Shown in pieces: positions 35,761-44,224 of a stretch of 64,000 bases of DNA. The stretch is taken from contig NZ_CP027762.1 of the NCBI RefSeq assembly GCF_003852315.1, positions 4,135,501-4,199,500 on the forward strand, given 5' to 3'. The position numbers and the translations under genes were made by a program. Numbering within the stretch: the first letter of the stretch is position 1; each line of letters opens with the position of its first letter. Source of the stretch: Pseudomonas sp. LBUM920 (lineage in GTDB: Bacteria; Pseudomonadota; Gammaproteobacteria; Pseudomonadales; Pseudomonadaceae). A model generated the notes under the pieces. It was given only the letters and a program-made list of their open reading frames with translations, did not search any database and was not told the origin of the DNA.

Positions 35761-36936
35761 ATGAGCAACAGCCCTGCATTAACCGATTCCGCCTCTGCCA
35801 ACCCATGTCAGGCTCTGCCGCTGGGTGGCTTGCTGGCGTTGGCTTCGGCCGGTTTTATCACCATCCTCACCGAGGCAATGCCCGCCGGGCTCCTGCCGCA
35901 GATGAGCGACGGTCTGGGCGTCTCGCCAGCCCTGGTGGGCCAGCTGGTCACGTTGTATGCCCTCGGCTCATTGCTCGCAGCCATTCCTCTCACGCTGCTG
36001 ACCCGAGGCTGGCGACGACGGCCGTTACTGCTGATTGCGATCGGCGGCTTTGCTTTGGTCAACAGCGTGACAGCGTTTTCCAGCCATTACGGGGTGACTC
36101 TGGTGGCACGTTTCTTCGCCGGGGTCTTCGCCGGTCTACTCTGGGCGCTGCTGGCGGGATATGCCAGCCGCATGGTTGCGCCAAACCTGCAAGGGCGGGC
36201 GATTGCCGTGGCGATGCTCGGCGCGCCCTTGGCTTTGTCTCTGGGTGTGCCGGCGGGCACATTCCTGGGCACCACCGTCGGCTGGCGCCTGAGTTTCGCA
36301 ATCATGACCGGGCTCACGCTGTTACTGCTGATTTGGGCGCGCTGGCAGCTGCCGGATTTTGCCGGCGAACCTGTGGGAGAACGGCTGGGGCTGCGCCAGG
36401 TCCTGAATTTGCCAGGCATTCGTCCGGTGCTGTGGGTGACCTTTACCTACGTGCTGGCCCACAACATTCTCTATACCTACGTGGCGCCACTGCTGGGGCC
36501 CGCCGGAATCGCCGCCGAGATTGATCGTGTGCTACTGGTATTTGGCCTCGCCGCGCTGCTGAGCATCTGGCTGGCGGGCGTATTGATTGATCGATGGTTG
36601 CGGGTGTTGCTCGTGGCCAGCTGTGCGCTGTTTGGTTTGATCGCCCTGGCGCTGGCGTTCTGGATCGAGTCGCCAGGGGTTGTCTACGCCGCCGTGGCGC
36701 TATGGGGCCTGGCGTTCGGCGGCCTGCCAGCGTTGCTGCAAACCGCACTGGCCAAGGCGGCCGGTGCATCGGCGGATGCAGCGCAGTCGATGCTGGTCAC
36801 GGTGTGGAACCTTGGCATTGCCGGCGGCGGGTTGGTCGGTGGTGTATTACTTCAAGGCTGGGGCGTCGGTGCCTTTGCGTGGGCGGTTGTGCTGCTGATG
36901 CTATTGGCCGTGATCGCCAGTCTGAAGAGCAGGTAA
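35761..36936 (+). CDS. MFS exporter (AraJ/sugar-efflux-like)
   Basis: The 391-residue protein has about 12 membrane helices. The segment ITILTEAMPAGLLPQMSDGLGVSPALVGQLVTLYALGS (quoted in part) and TRGWRRRPLLL after helix 2 are typical of the 12-TM drug/sugar efflux branch of the MFS. It is divergent from the LysR gene, with about 120 bp between. The substrate is unknown. Confidence 0.87.
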   Translation: MSNSPALTDSASANPCQALPLGGLLALASAGFITILTEAMPAGLLPQMSDGLGVSPALVGQLVTLYALGSLLAAIPLTLLTRGWRRRPLLLIAIGGFALVNSVTAFSSHYGVTLVARFFAGVFAGLLWALLAGYASRMVAPNLQGRAIAVAMLGAPLALSLGVPAGTFLGTTVGWRLSFAIMTGLTLLLLIWARWQLPDFAGEPVGERLGLRQVLNLPGIRPVLWVTFTYVLAHNILYTYVAPLLGPAGIAAEIDRVLLVFGLAALLSIWLAGVLIDRWLRVLLVASCALFGLIALALAFWIESPGVVYAAVALWGLAFGGLPALLQTALAKAAGASADAAQSMLVTVWNLGIAGGGLVGGVLLQGWGVGAFAWAVVLLMLLAVIASLKSR

Positions 36937-36937
36937 T

Positions 36938-36971
36938 AAAAAGCCCCCGGTCCTTTCAGAGCGGGGGCTTT
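36938..36971. terminator. Bidirectional terminator between MFS gene and ppiD
   Basis: AAAGCCCCC and GGGGGCTTT form a stem flanked by A and T runs between two convergent genes. Confidence 0.88.
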
Positions 36972-36987
36972 ATACTGCAAACCGACA

Positions 36988-38862
36988 TCAGAATTTCTTG
37001 ATGTCAGCCTTGCTTTCCAACTGCTTGCGGTAGGCAGCAAAGTCTTGCTGGCCGATACGGGAAGCGAGGAAGCGGCGGTATTGCGCCTTTTCTTCGTCCG
37101 TAGGCGCAGCGGCTTCGTTGACGCCGTTCAAGCGCACGATCACCAGACTACCGTCCGCCAGGGTCACGGTAGTGAAGGTCGGCTTGTCCTTGCTCGCAGG
37201 CTTGGGCATGCGGAACAAGGCTTGCAGCACGGCCGGGTCGATCGCTTCCTGGCTACGGGTAGCCGCTTCAGTAACTTTCCAGGCCTGGCCGTCGATCGGC
37301 TGGTTCAGCGCAGTTTTGCCATCACGCAGGCTGGCGATCAACTCGTCAGCATGAGCCTTGGCAGCCGCGCTGGCGCGCTCCTTGGTCATCTGCGCACGGA
37401 TAGCGGCAGAGACGCTTTCCAGCGGCAATTGCGTAGGCTTCAGATGCTCTTTGGCCCGCAGCACAATGATGGTTTCCGGGTCCAGCTCAATGGCGGTGCT
37501 GTTGGCACCTTCATCCAGCACTTCCGGGCTGAATGCAGCTGTGACCACCGCGCGGTTGGCGGCAACACCTTCGCCACCTTCACGGCCAAACGGCGCCGAG
37601 GTGTGCACGGTCAGCTTCAGGTCAGACGCCGGCTGAGCCAGGTCGGAGGCTTCGAATGCCGCATCTTCCAATTGCTTGGTAGCCTCGACAAAACGTTGCT
37701 CAACCTGCTGAGTCTTGAGCTCGCGCGTCAGCTTGTCTTTCAGGCTGGCGAACGATGGCACTTGCGGTGCTTCAACGCCCAACAGCTTGATCAGGTGCCA
37801 ACCGAAGGTGGTACGTACCGGCGCTGACACCTGGTCCTTGTTCAAGGCATACAGGGCAGTTTCGAAGTCAGGATCGTAGACGCCAGGGCCCGCGAAGCCG
37901 AGGTCACCGCCATTGGTGGCCGAACCTGGGTCCTGGGAGAACTCCTTGGCCAGGGCGTCGAACTTCTCACCCTTGGCCAGGCGTGCCTGGATTTCCTCGA
38001 TCTTGGCCTTGGCTTGCGCGTCGGTGGTCTTGTCGTTGACTTCAATCAAAATGTGCGCGGCACGACGCTGTTCAGCGAGGTTGGCGGTTTCTTTCTGATA
38101 GGCAGCCTGCAGCTCATCGTCCTTGACCGTGACCTGATCGAAGAACGAAGACTTCTTCAACTCCAGATAGTCGATAACCACCTGATCGGGGGTCATGAAC
38201 TCTTTGGCGTGCTGGTCGTAGTAAGCCTTGACCTCATCGTCGGTGAGCTTCACCGCCGCAGGGTCGGCCTTGATGTTGACGGTGGCGAAATCGCGGGTCT
38301 GTTTTTCCAGACGGGCGAATGCCAGCACTTCAGCGTCGGTGACAAAGCCGCTGCCGGCGAGACCTGCGCGAACCTGGCCGATCAGCATTTCCTGGGTCAG
38401 CATCTGACGGAATTGCATACGGCTATAGCCCAGTTGACGGATCACCTGGTCAAAGCGTTCAGCGTTGAACTGGCCGTCCACCTGGAATTCCGGCGTCTGC
38501 AGGATCACTTGGTCAAGCGCCGCTTCAGAGAAGCCGAACTTGGAGTCGGCAGCACCTTGCAGCAGCAGTTTGCGATCGATCAGACCCTTGAGGGCTGCAT
38601 CGCGCAGCAGTTTTTCGTCCAGCAGGGAAGCATCGAAATCCTTGCCCAGCTGTTGCATCAGCTGGCGACGTTGCATGTCGACGGCCTGGCTCAATTCGGT
38701 TTGGGTGATCTCTTCACCGTTGACCTTGGCCACGTCCTGTTTGTTGTTGGTCGAAGCCTGAAAAATGGCCTCGATACCGGTGAACGCCATCAATGCGACG
38801 ATGATCCCGATAATGGTCTTGGCAATCCAGCCTTGTGAATTGTCCCTGATATTTTGCAGCAT
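36988..38862 (-). CDS. ppiD: Periplasmic folding factor / peptidyl-prolyl isomerase PpiD
   Basis: The 624-residue protein has an N-terminal membrane anchor (IAKTIIGIIVALMAFTGIEAIF), a SurA_N-like chaperone region, a parvulin-type PPIase domain near residues 265-365 (AAHILIEVN, FDALAKEFSQDPGSATNGGDLG in part) and a C-terminal chaperone region. It acts at the periplasmic side of the Sec translocon. It follows hupB as in other pseudomonads. Confidence 0.93.
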   Translation of the reverse strand: MLQNIRDNSQGWIAKTIIGIIVALMAFTGIEAIFQASTNNKQDVAKVNGEEITQTELSQAVDMQRRQLMQQLGKDFDASLLDEKLLRDAALKGLIDRKLLLQGAADSKFGFSEAALDQVILQTPEFQVDGQFNAERFDQVIRQLGYSRMQFRQMLTQEMLIGQVRAGLAGSGFVTDAEVLAFARLEKQTRDFATVNIKADPAAVKLTDDEVKAYYDQHAKEFMTPDQVVIDYLELKKSSFFDQVTVKDDELQAAYQKETANLAEQRRAAHILIEVNDKTTDAQAKAKIEEIQARLAKGEKFDALAKEFSQDPGSATNGGDLGFAGPGVYDPDFETALYALNKDQVSAPVRTTFGWHLIKLLGVEAPQVPSFASLKDKLTRELKTQQVEQRFVEATKQLEDAAFEASDLAQPASDLKLTVHTSAPFGREGGEGVAANRAVVTAAFSPEVLDEGANSTAIELDPETIIVLRAKEHLKPTQLPLESVSAAIRAQMTKERASAAAKAHADELIASLRDGKTALNQPIDGQAWKVTEAATRSQEAIDPAVLQALFRMPKPASKDKPTFTTVTLADGSLVIVRLNGVNEAAAPTDEEKAQYRRFLASRIGQQDFAAYRKQLESKADIKKF

Positions 38863-38933
38863 GCGTCCCCCAGAAACGGTTGATCTTCAAAAATTAGGCA
38901 ACCGTGGAGCGTGGGTAGAGTCCGGATAGAAGA

Positions 38934-38957
38934 AAGGCGCATCCGAGGATGCGCCTT
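38934..38957 (-). terminator. Intrinsic terminator downstream of hupB / tRNA-like RNA
   Basis: AAGGCGCATCC and GGATGCGCCTT form an 11-bp stem with a 2-nt loop; on the minus strand it is followed by TCTTC. It lies just after the tRNA-like element. Confidence 0.7.
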
Positions 38958-38965
38958 CTCGTAAC

Positions 38966-39042
38966 TGGCGGAGCGGACGGGGGTTTGAAACCACACCCCA
39001 AGCCCTGGCGACCCGATGGATACGTGGGTCAGCTGCCGCTCC
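38966..39042 (-). ncRNA. tRNA-like structured element between hupB and ppiD (candidate)
   Basis: On the minus strand, 77 nt begin with GGAGCGG and end with CCGCTCC-G-CCA, a 7-bp acceptor-like stem with a CCA end. Internal hairpins GACCC/GGGTC and GGGG/CCCC give a three-way junction. It is followed eight bases later by a terminator. The D, anticodon and T arms of a normal tRNA cannot be drawn (no T before a candidate anticodon), so it is not a standard tRNA. It may be a decayed tRNA or a small structured RNA. Confidence 0.3.
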
Positions 39043-39094
39043 GCTGCCAGGCCAGACCTGCGTCTGACCCGGGTAGGTAAGGCTTGAGCGAAGC

Positions 39095-39367
39095 TTAGTT
39101 AACGGCTTCTTTCAGGGCTTTACCGGCTTTGAAACCTGGTTTCTTGGCAGCAGCGATTTGCAGTGCTTTGCCAGTCTGTGGGTTACGGCCAGTGCGAGCT
39201 GGGCGGTCGGTCACAGAGAAAGTACCGAAGCCTACCAGTACTACAGAGTCGCCGGCCTTCAGAGCGCCAGTGACGGATTCGATTACTGCGTCCAGCGCAC
39301 GGCCAGCAGCAGCTTTCGGGATATCAGCGGATGCGGCGATAGCATCAATCAGTTCCGACTTGTTCAC
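39095..39367 (-). CDS. hupB: DNA-binding protein HU-beta
   Basis: A GTG start at 39367 (preceded by AAGGGGACTTAGA) gives 90 residues: MNKSELIDAIAASAD with KAAAGRALDAVIESV, then the DNA-clamp arm GRNPQTGKALQIAAAKKPGF. It is a nucleoid protein that bends DNA. The longer ATG frame to 39451 runs through promoter DNA and is not used. It sits between lon and ppiD. Confidence 0.95.
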   Translation of the reverse strand: MNKSELIDAIAASADIPKAAAGRALDAVIESVTGALKAGDSVVLVGFGTFSVTDRPARTGRNPQTGKALQIAAAKKPGFKAGKALKEAVN

Positions 39368-39515
39368 TCTAAGTCCCCTTATATATCTATTGAGTATGAT
39401 TCTAAGTTTTTTGGTGAAAGCAAAAACCAGTGCTGAATGGCCTACAGACACTTAAGAGCCGCTTTATAACAAGGGCTCTAAAAAGCTGTCAAGGAAGCCA
39501 CCCGGCTTAATCGCA

Positions 39516-41912
39516 TTAATGCGTGCTAATTCTTTCCTTGGAATCAGACTCGCGTTTTTCATCCTTCGAGACTATCTCCGGAGCCACATCTGGCAAGGGC
39601 TCCGGCGCGTATTGCAGCGCAATTTGCAGGACCTCGTCAATCCATTTAACCGGTTTAATCTGAAGATCCTGCTTGATGTTGTCCGGAATTTCCTTCAAGT
39701 CGCGAACATTCTCTTCAGGAATGATCACCGTCTTGATACCACCCCGGTGTGCAGCGAGCAATTTCTCTTTAAGACCGCCAATGGCCAATACCTGGCCACG
39801 CAGGGTGATTTCCCCCGTCATTGCCACATCGGCTCGCACAGGGATGCCGGTCAGTGCCGATACCAGTGCCGTGCACATGCCTACGCCAGCGCTGGGACCG
39901 TCTTTGGGCGTCGCCCCTTCCGGCATATGGATATGGGTGTCGTGCTTCTCGTGGAAGTCCAGGGGAATCCCCAGGCTCTTGGCGCGGCTGCGCACCACGG
40001 TCTGCGCGGCAGTGATGGATTCGACCATCACATCACCCAGCGAACCGGTCTTGATCAACTGGCCTTTGCCCGGGATCACGGCGGCTTCGATGGTCAGCAA
40101 TTCGCCGCCCACCTGCGTCCACGCCAGGCCCGTCACCTGCCCTACCTGGTCTTGCTGCTCGGCCAAACCATAACGGAATTTCTTCACACCCAGGAAGTGT
40201 TCAAGGGAGTCGGCGACAACCTTCACAGAGAAGCGTTTTTCCAGCGCGTGTTCTTTGACCGCCTTGCGGCAAATCTTCGCAATCTGGCGCTCAAGGCCCC
40301 GTACACCCGCCTCTCGCGTGTAATAACGCACGATGTCGCGAATCGCTTCGACCTCAAACTCGATCTCGCCTTTTTTCAAGCCGTTGGCTGAAATCTGTTT
40401 AGGCGCGAGGTATTTGACGGCGATGTTGATCTTCTCGTCTTCGGTGTAACCCGGCAGACGAATCACCTCCATCCGGTCCAGCAGCGCTGGCGGAATATTC
40501 ATGGAGTTGGAGGTGCACAGGAACATTACGTCGGACAGGTCGTAGTCGACTTCCAGGTAATGGTCGTTGAAATTATGGTTCTGCTCGGGGTCAAGCACTT
40601 CGAGCAATGCAGAGGCTGGATCGCCGCGCATGTCGCTGCCCATTTTGTCGATTTCATCAAGCAGGAACAGCGGGTTGCGCACGCCCACCTTTGTCATCTT
40701 TTGAATCAATCTTCCTGGCATCGAACCGATGTAAGTACGGCGATGGCCACGAATTTCCGCTTCATCACGCACACCGCCGAGGGCCATGCGCACGAATTTG
40801 CGGTTAGTGGCGTTGGCGATGGACTCAGCCAGAGACGTTTTACCGACCCCAGGAGGCCCAACCAGGCACAACACCGGACCACGAATTTTCTTCACGCGCT
40901 TTTGCACGGCAAGGTATTCGAGGATGCGTTCTTTGACTTCTTCGAGGCCGTAGTGGTCGGCATCGAGGATGTCTTCAGCGCGCGCCAAGTCCAGGCGCAC
41001 TTTGGTCTGAGCCTTCCATGGCACCTGCACCAGCCAGTCGATGTAGGAACGCACCACGGTGGCTTCGGCGGACATTGGCGACATTTGCTTGAGCTTGTTC
41101 AGCTCAGCGGTGGCCTTGGTCAGCGCGTCCTTTGGCAGGCCGGCAGCATCGATGCGCTTTTTCAGCTCTTCGATTTCATTGTGGCCGTCCTCGCTGTCGC
41201 CGAGTTCTTTCTGAATGGCCTTCATCTGCTCATTCAGGTAGTACTCGCGCTGGCTGCGCTCCATCTGTTTTTTCACGCGACCGCGAATGCGTTTCTCAAC
41301 CTGCAGCAGGTCGATCTCGCCATCCAGCAAAGCCAGTACGTGTTCAACACGGGCCGGCAAGTCGATGATTTCGAGGATGTCTTGCTTCTGCTCGATTTTC
41401 AGCGCCATGTGCGCGGCCATGGTGTCGACCAGGCGGCTTGGCTCATCAATGCTGTTGAGAGAGGACAGGACTTCAGCCGGGACTTTTTTGCCCAACTGCA
41501 CATACTGCTCGAACTGCGAGAGCAGGCTGCGCACAAACACTTCAGATTCGCGCTCAGGGGCTTCGACTTCGTCGATCAGCGCCACTTCGGCGCGCAGGTG
41601 GCCATCCACCTCCATGAAACGCTCGACCGCACCACGTTGCTCACCTTCCACCAGCACCTTGACGGTGCCATCAGGCAGCTTGAGCAATTGCAGGACAGTA
41701 GCAACGGTACCGACGCGATACAGGGCGTCTTCGCCTGGATCATCATCAGCAGGATTTTTCTGGGCCAACAGCAGGATCTGCTTGTCGCCCGTCATCGCGG
41801 CCTCGAGGGCTTCGATAGACTTCTCGCGCCCCACGAACAGCGGGATAACCATGTGCGGATAGACGACGACATCACGCAACGGCAGGAGAGGCAATTCGAT
41901 GGTTGTCTTCAT
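39516..41912 (-). CDS. lon: ATP-dependent protease Lon
   Basis: The ATG at 41912 (MKTTIELPLLPLRDVVVYP) gives 798 residues. It has an N-terminal substrate domain, AAA+ module (Walker A GPPGVGKTSLAESIA) and a protease domain with the Ser of KDGPSAGVGM and the downstream Lys. It degrades misfolded and regulatory proteins. A heat-shock-type promoter lies upstream, and it is flanked by clpX and hupB. Confidence 0.97.
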   Translation of the reverse strand: MKTTIELPLLPLRDVVVYPHMVIPLFVGREKSIEALEAAMTGDKQILLLAQKNPADDDPGEDALYRVGTVATVLQLLKLPDGTVKVLVEGEQRGAVERFMEVDGHLRAEVALIDEVEAPERESEVFVRSLLSQFEQYVQLGKKVPAEVLSSLNSIDEPSRLVDTMAAHMALKIEQKQDILEIIDLPARVEHVLALLDGEIDLLQVEKRIRGRVKKQMERSQREYYLNEQMKAIQKELGDSEDGHNEIEELKKRIDAAGLPKDALTKATAELNKLKQMSPMSAEATVVRSYIDWLVQVPWKAQTKVRLDLARAEDILDADHYGLEEVKERILEYLAVQKRVKKIRGPVLCLVGPPGVGKTSLAESIANATNRKFVRMALGGVRDEAEIRGHRRTYIGSMPGRLIQKMTKVGVRNPLFLLDEIDKMGSDMRGDPASALLEVLDPEQNHNFNDHYLEVDYDLSDVMFLCTSNSMNIPPALLDRMEVIRLPGYTEDEKINIAVKYLAPKQISANGLKKGEIEFEVEAIRDIVRYYTREAGVRGLERQIAKICRKAVKEHALEKRFSVKVVADSLEHFLGVKKFRYGLAEQQDQVGQVTGLAWTQVGGELLTIEAAVIPGKGQLIKTGSLGDVMVESITAAQTVVRSRAKSLGIPLDFHEKHDTHIHMPEGATPKDGPSAGVGMCTALVSALTGIPVRADVAMTGEITLRGQVLAIGGLKEKLLAAHRGGIKTVIIPEENVRDLKEIPDNIKQDLQIKPVKWIDEVLQIALQYAPEPLPDVAPEIVSKDEKRESDSKERISTH

Positions 41913-41955
41913 GATTTCGCCTCTATGACAGTTGAAAAGTAAGCTTGAAAACAAG

Positions 41956-41982
41956 ATGGGGGCTGCATGCAAAAAAAACAAG
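41956..41982 (-). promoter_or_regulatory. Sigma32-type heat-shock promoter of lon
   Basis: On the minus strand, CTTGTT (41977-41982) and CCCCAT (41956-41961) are 15 bp apart, close to the sigma32 pattern CTTGAA-N13-15-CCCCAT. The site is about 45 bp upstream of the lon ATG. Confidence 0.65.
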
Positions 41983-42055
41983 CTCAATGCCAGCAGTTAA
42001 ACGCATGAATAAACGCGAATTAAAAAAACTGCTGCAAAAAACAGCCCCAAAAAAG

Positions 42056-42077
42056 AAGGGGCCCCGAAAGGCCCCTT
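42056..42077 (-). terminator. Intrinsic terminator of clpX
   Basis: AAGGGGCC and GGCCCCTT form a stem with a CCGAAA loop; on the minus strand it is followed by TTCTTTTTT. Confidence 0.85.
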
Positions 42078-42101
42078 GCTTGTACTGCAACTGCAAAACG
42101 C

Positions 42102-43385
42102 TTAAGCGTCAGGTGCAGCCTTGGCAGCCGGCTCACTGTTTTCGTAGATATACAGTGGCTTGGATTTGCCTTCGATAACGCTTTCGTCGATCACCACTTT
42201 ACTCACCTCGGACTGCGAGGGGATTTCGTACATGGTGTCGAGCAAAACGCCTTCGAGAATCGAGCGCAAACCACGTGCACCGGTCTTGCGCTCCAGTGCC
42301 CGCTTGGCCACTGATTTGAGTGCGTCGGTACGGAACTCGAGGTCTACACCTTCCATCTCGAACAACTTGGCGTATTGCTTGGTCAGGGCGTTTTTCGGCT
42401 CGGTGAGGATCTGAATCAAAGCAGCCTCATCCAGCTCGTCCAACGTGGCCAGGACCGGCAGACGGCCAACGAATTCCGGGATCAGACCGAACTTGACCAG
42501 ATCGTCAGGCTCGACTTCACGCAGGGACTCGCCCACCTTCTTGCCTTCTTCCTTGCTGCGCACTTCCGCACCGAAACCGATGCCGCCACGCGTGGAACGT
42601 TGCTGAATAACCTTTTCCAGACCGGAGAACGCACCGCCACAGATGAACAGGATGTTGCGCGTATCAACCTGAAGGAATTCCTGCTGCGGGTGCTTGCGGC
42701 CACCTTGAGGCGGTACGGAAGCAACCGTGCCTTCGATCAGTTTCAACAGAGCCTGCTGCACGCCTTCACCCGATACATCGCGGGTGATCGACGGGTTGTC
42801 GGACTTGCGCGAAATCTTGTCGATTTCGTCGATGTAGACAATACCCATCTGGGCCTTCTCTACGTCGTAGTCGCACTTCTGCAGCAGTTTCTGAATGATG
42901 TTCTCGACGTCCTCACCCACGTAGCCAGCCTCGGTGAGGGTGGTGGCGTCGGCGATGGTGAACGGAACGTTCAACAGGCGAGCGAGGGTTTCTGCAAGCA
43001 AGGTTTTACCCGAGCCTGTAGGGCCGATCAGCAAGATGTTGCTCTTGCCGAGTTCGACTTCGTCGCCTTTCTTGTCACGCTGGTTCAAGCGCTTGTAGTG
43101 GTTGTACACCGCTACGGCCAAAACCTTTTTTGCACGCTCTTGACCAATCACATACTGATCAAGGATGCCGCTGATTTCTTTAGGCGAAGGCAATTTATGC
43201 GCGCTGCTTTCGGCCTGAGCTTCCTGCACCTCCTCGCGGATGATGTCATTGCACAGGTCGACGCACTCGTCGCAGATAAACACCGAGGGGCCGGCAATCA
43301 ATTTGCGTACTTCATGCTGGCTTTTGCCGCAGAAGGAGCAATAGAGCAGCTTGCCGTTGTCCTCGCCGTTGCGGGTGTCAGTCAT
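42102..43385 (-). CDS. clpX: ClpXP unfoldase subunit ClpX
   Basis: The ATG at 43385 (MTDTRNGEDNGK) gives 427 residues. It has the N-terminal zinc-binding domain (CSFCGKSQ and CDECVDLC), Walker A GPTGSGKTLLAETLA and the IGF-type ClpP loop region expected near FICGGAFSGLEKVI. It unfolds and feeds tagged substrates to ClpP, encoded just upstream on the same strand. Confidence 0.97.
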   Translation of the reverse strand: MTDTRNGEDNGKLLYCSFCGKSQHEVRKLIAGPSVFICDECVDLCNDIIREEVQEAQAESSAHKLPSPKEISGILDQYVIGQERAKKVLAVAVYNHYKRLNQRDKKGDEVELGKSNILLIGPTGSGKTLLAETLARLLNVPFTIADATTLTEAGYVGEDVENIIQKLLQKCDYDVEKAQMGIVYIDEIDKISRKSDNPSITRDVSGEGVQQALLKLIEGTVASVPPQGGRKHPQQEFLQVDTRNILFICGGAFSGLEKVIQQRSTRGGIGFGAEVRSKEEGKKVGESLREVEPDDLVKFGLIPEFVGRLPVLATLDELDEAALIQILTEPKNALTKQYAKLFEMEGVDLEFRTDALKSVAKRALERKTGARGLRSILEGVLLDTMYEIPSQSEVSKVVIDESVIEGKSKPLYIYENSEPAAKAAPDA

Positions 43386-43497
43386 TCGTTCGATCCAAAT
43401 CCGATAGGCTTGCAACACAAGATGAAGGCTTATGCGGGCTTTTTCAAGCCCGCCGGTGGTCGGACATGCCGACCAGCCCTATTTTGAGGTGCTTATA

Positions 43498-44133
43498 TTA
43501 AGCGGGGCGCTTTTCGATCACTGCGTCGATCAACCCATACGCGCGTGCAGCTTCCGCGCTCATGAAGTTGTCGCGATTGGTGTCACGCTCGATTTCTTCC
43601 AGGGTGTGCCCGCTGTGCTTGGCCATCAACGTGTTGAGGCGCTCACGAATAAACAGGATTTCCTTGGCGTGAATTTCGATGTCCGACGCCTGGCCCTGGA
43701 AGCCGCCCAGCGGCTGGTGAATCATCACGCGCGAGTTAGGCAGGCAGTAACGCTTGCCCTCGGCGCCCGCGGTGAGCAGGAACGCGCCCATGCTGCAGGC
43801 CTGACCGATGCAGGTCGTCGACACGTTTGGCTTGATGAACTGCATGGTGTCGTAGATCGACATACCCGCCGTCACCGAACCGCCCGGGGAGTTGATGTAA
43901 AGATGGATGTCCTTGTCCGGGTTTTCCGCTTCAAGGAACAGCAGCTGCGCGCAGATCAGGTTGGCCATGTAGTCCTCTACAGGGCCGACCAGAAAGATCA
44001 CTCGTTCCTTGAGCAGGCGCGAGTAGATGTCATAGGCGCGTTCGCCACGAGCAGATTGCTCGACAACCATCGGGACCAGGCCGCCAGCGGCCTGGATATC
44101 AGAGTTCTGCTGAATATAGGAATTACGGAACAT
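43498..44133 (-). CDS. clpP: ATP-dependent Clp protease proteolytic subunit
   Basis: The 211-residue serine peptidase has its nucleophile in GQACSMGAFLL, histidine in RVMIHQPLGG and the usual INSPGGSVTAGM oxyanion segment. A short propeptide precedes the mature protein. It partners with ClpX downstream; trigger factor is upstream. Confidence 0.97.
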   Translation of the reverse strand: MFRNSYIQQNSDIQAAGGLVPMVVEQSARGERAYDIYSRLLKERVIFLVGPVEDYMANLICAQLLFLEAENPDKDIHLYINSPGGSVTAGMSIYDTMQFIKPNVSTTCIGQACSMGAFLLTAGAEGKRYCLPNSRVMIHQPLGGFQGQASDIEIHAKEILFIRERLNTLMAKHSGHTLEEIERDTNRDNFMSAEAARAYGLIDAVIEKRPA

Positions 44134-44172
44134 GCTCTGCAGTTACTCCCAAATAGTCATGTCTTGAAAACG

Positions 44173-44199
44173 CATAAGCCAGCGCGAGGCTGGCTTATG
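44173..44199 (-). terminator. Hairpin between tig and clpP
   Basis: CATAAGCCAGC and GCTGGCTTATG form an 11-bp stem between the tig stop and clpP start. There is no clear T run, so it may attenuate or process the transcript rather than end it. Confidence 0.5.
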
Positions 44200-44224
44200 G
44201 TTGTATTTCGAACGAGTTGGACAA

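Noticed and set aside
38966..39042. Standard tRNA gene
   Set aside because: The acceptor stem and CCA fit, but no anticodon arm with T33 and no proper D or T arm can be drawn. It is kept only as a tRNA-like RNA candidate.
39368..39451. 28-codon N-terminal extension of HU-beta from an ATG at 39451
   Set aside because: HU proteins start at MNKSEL; the GTG at 39367 has a proper RBS and the extension covers promoter DNA.
40560..41942. 460-codon plus-strand frame
   Set aside because: It is antisense to lon; no start signal or domain.
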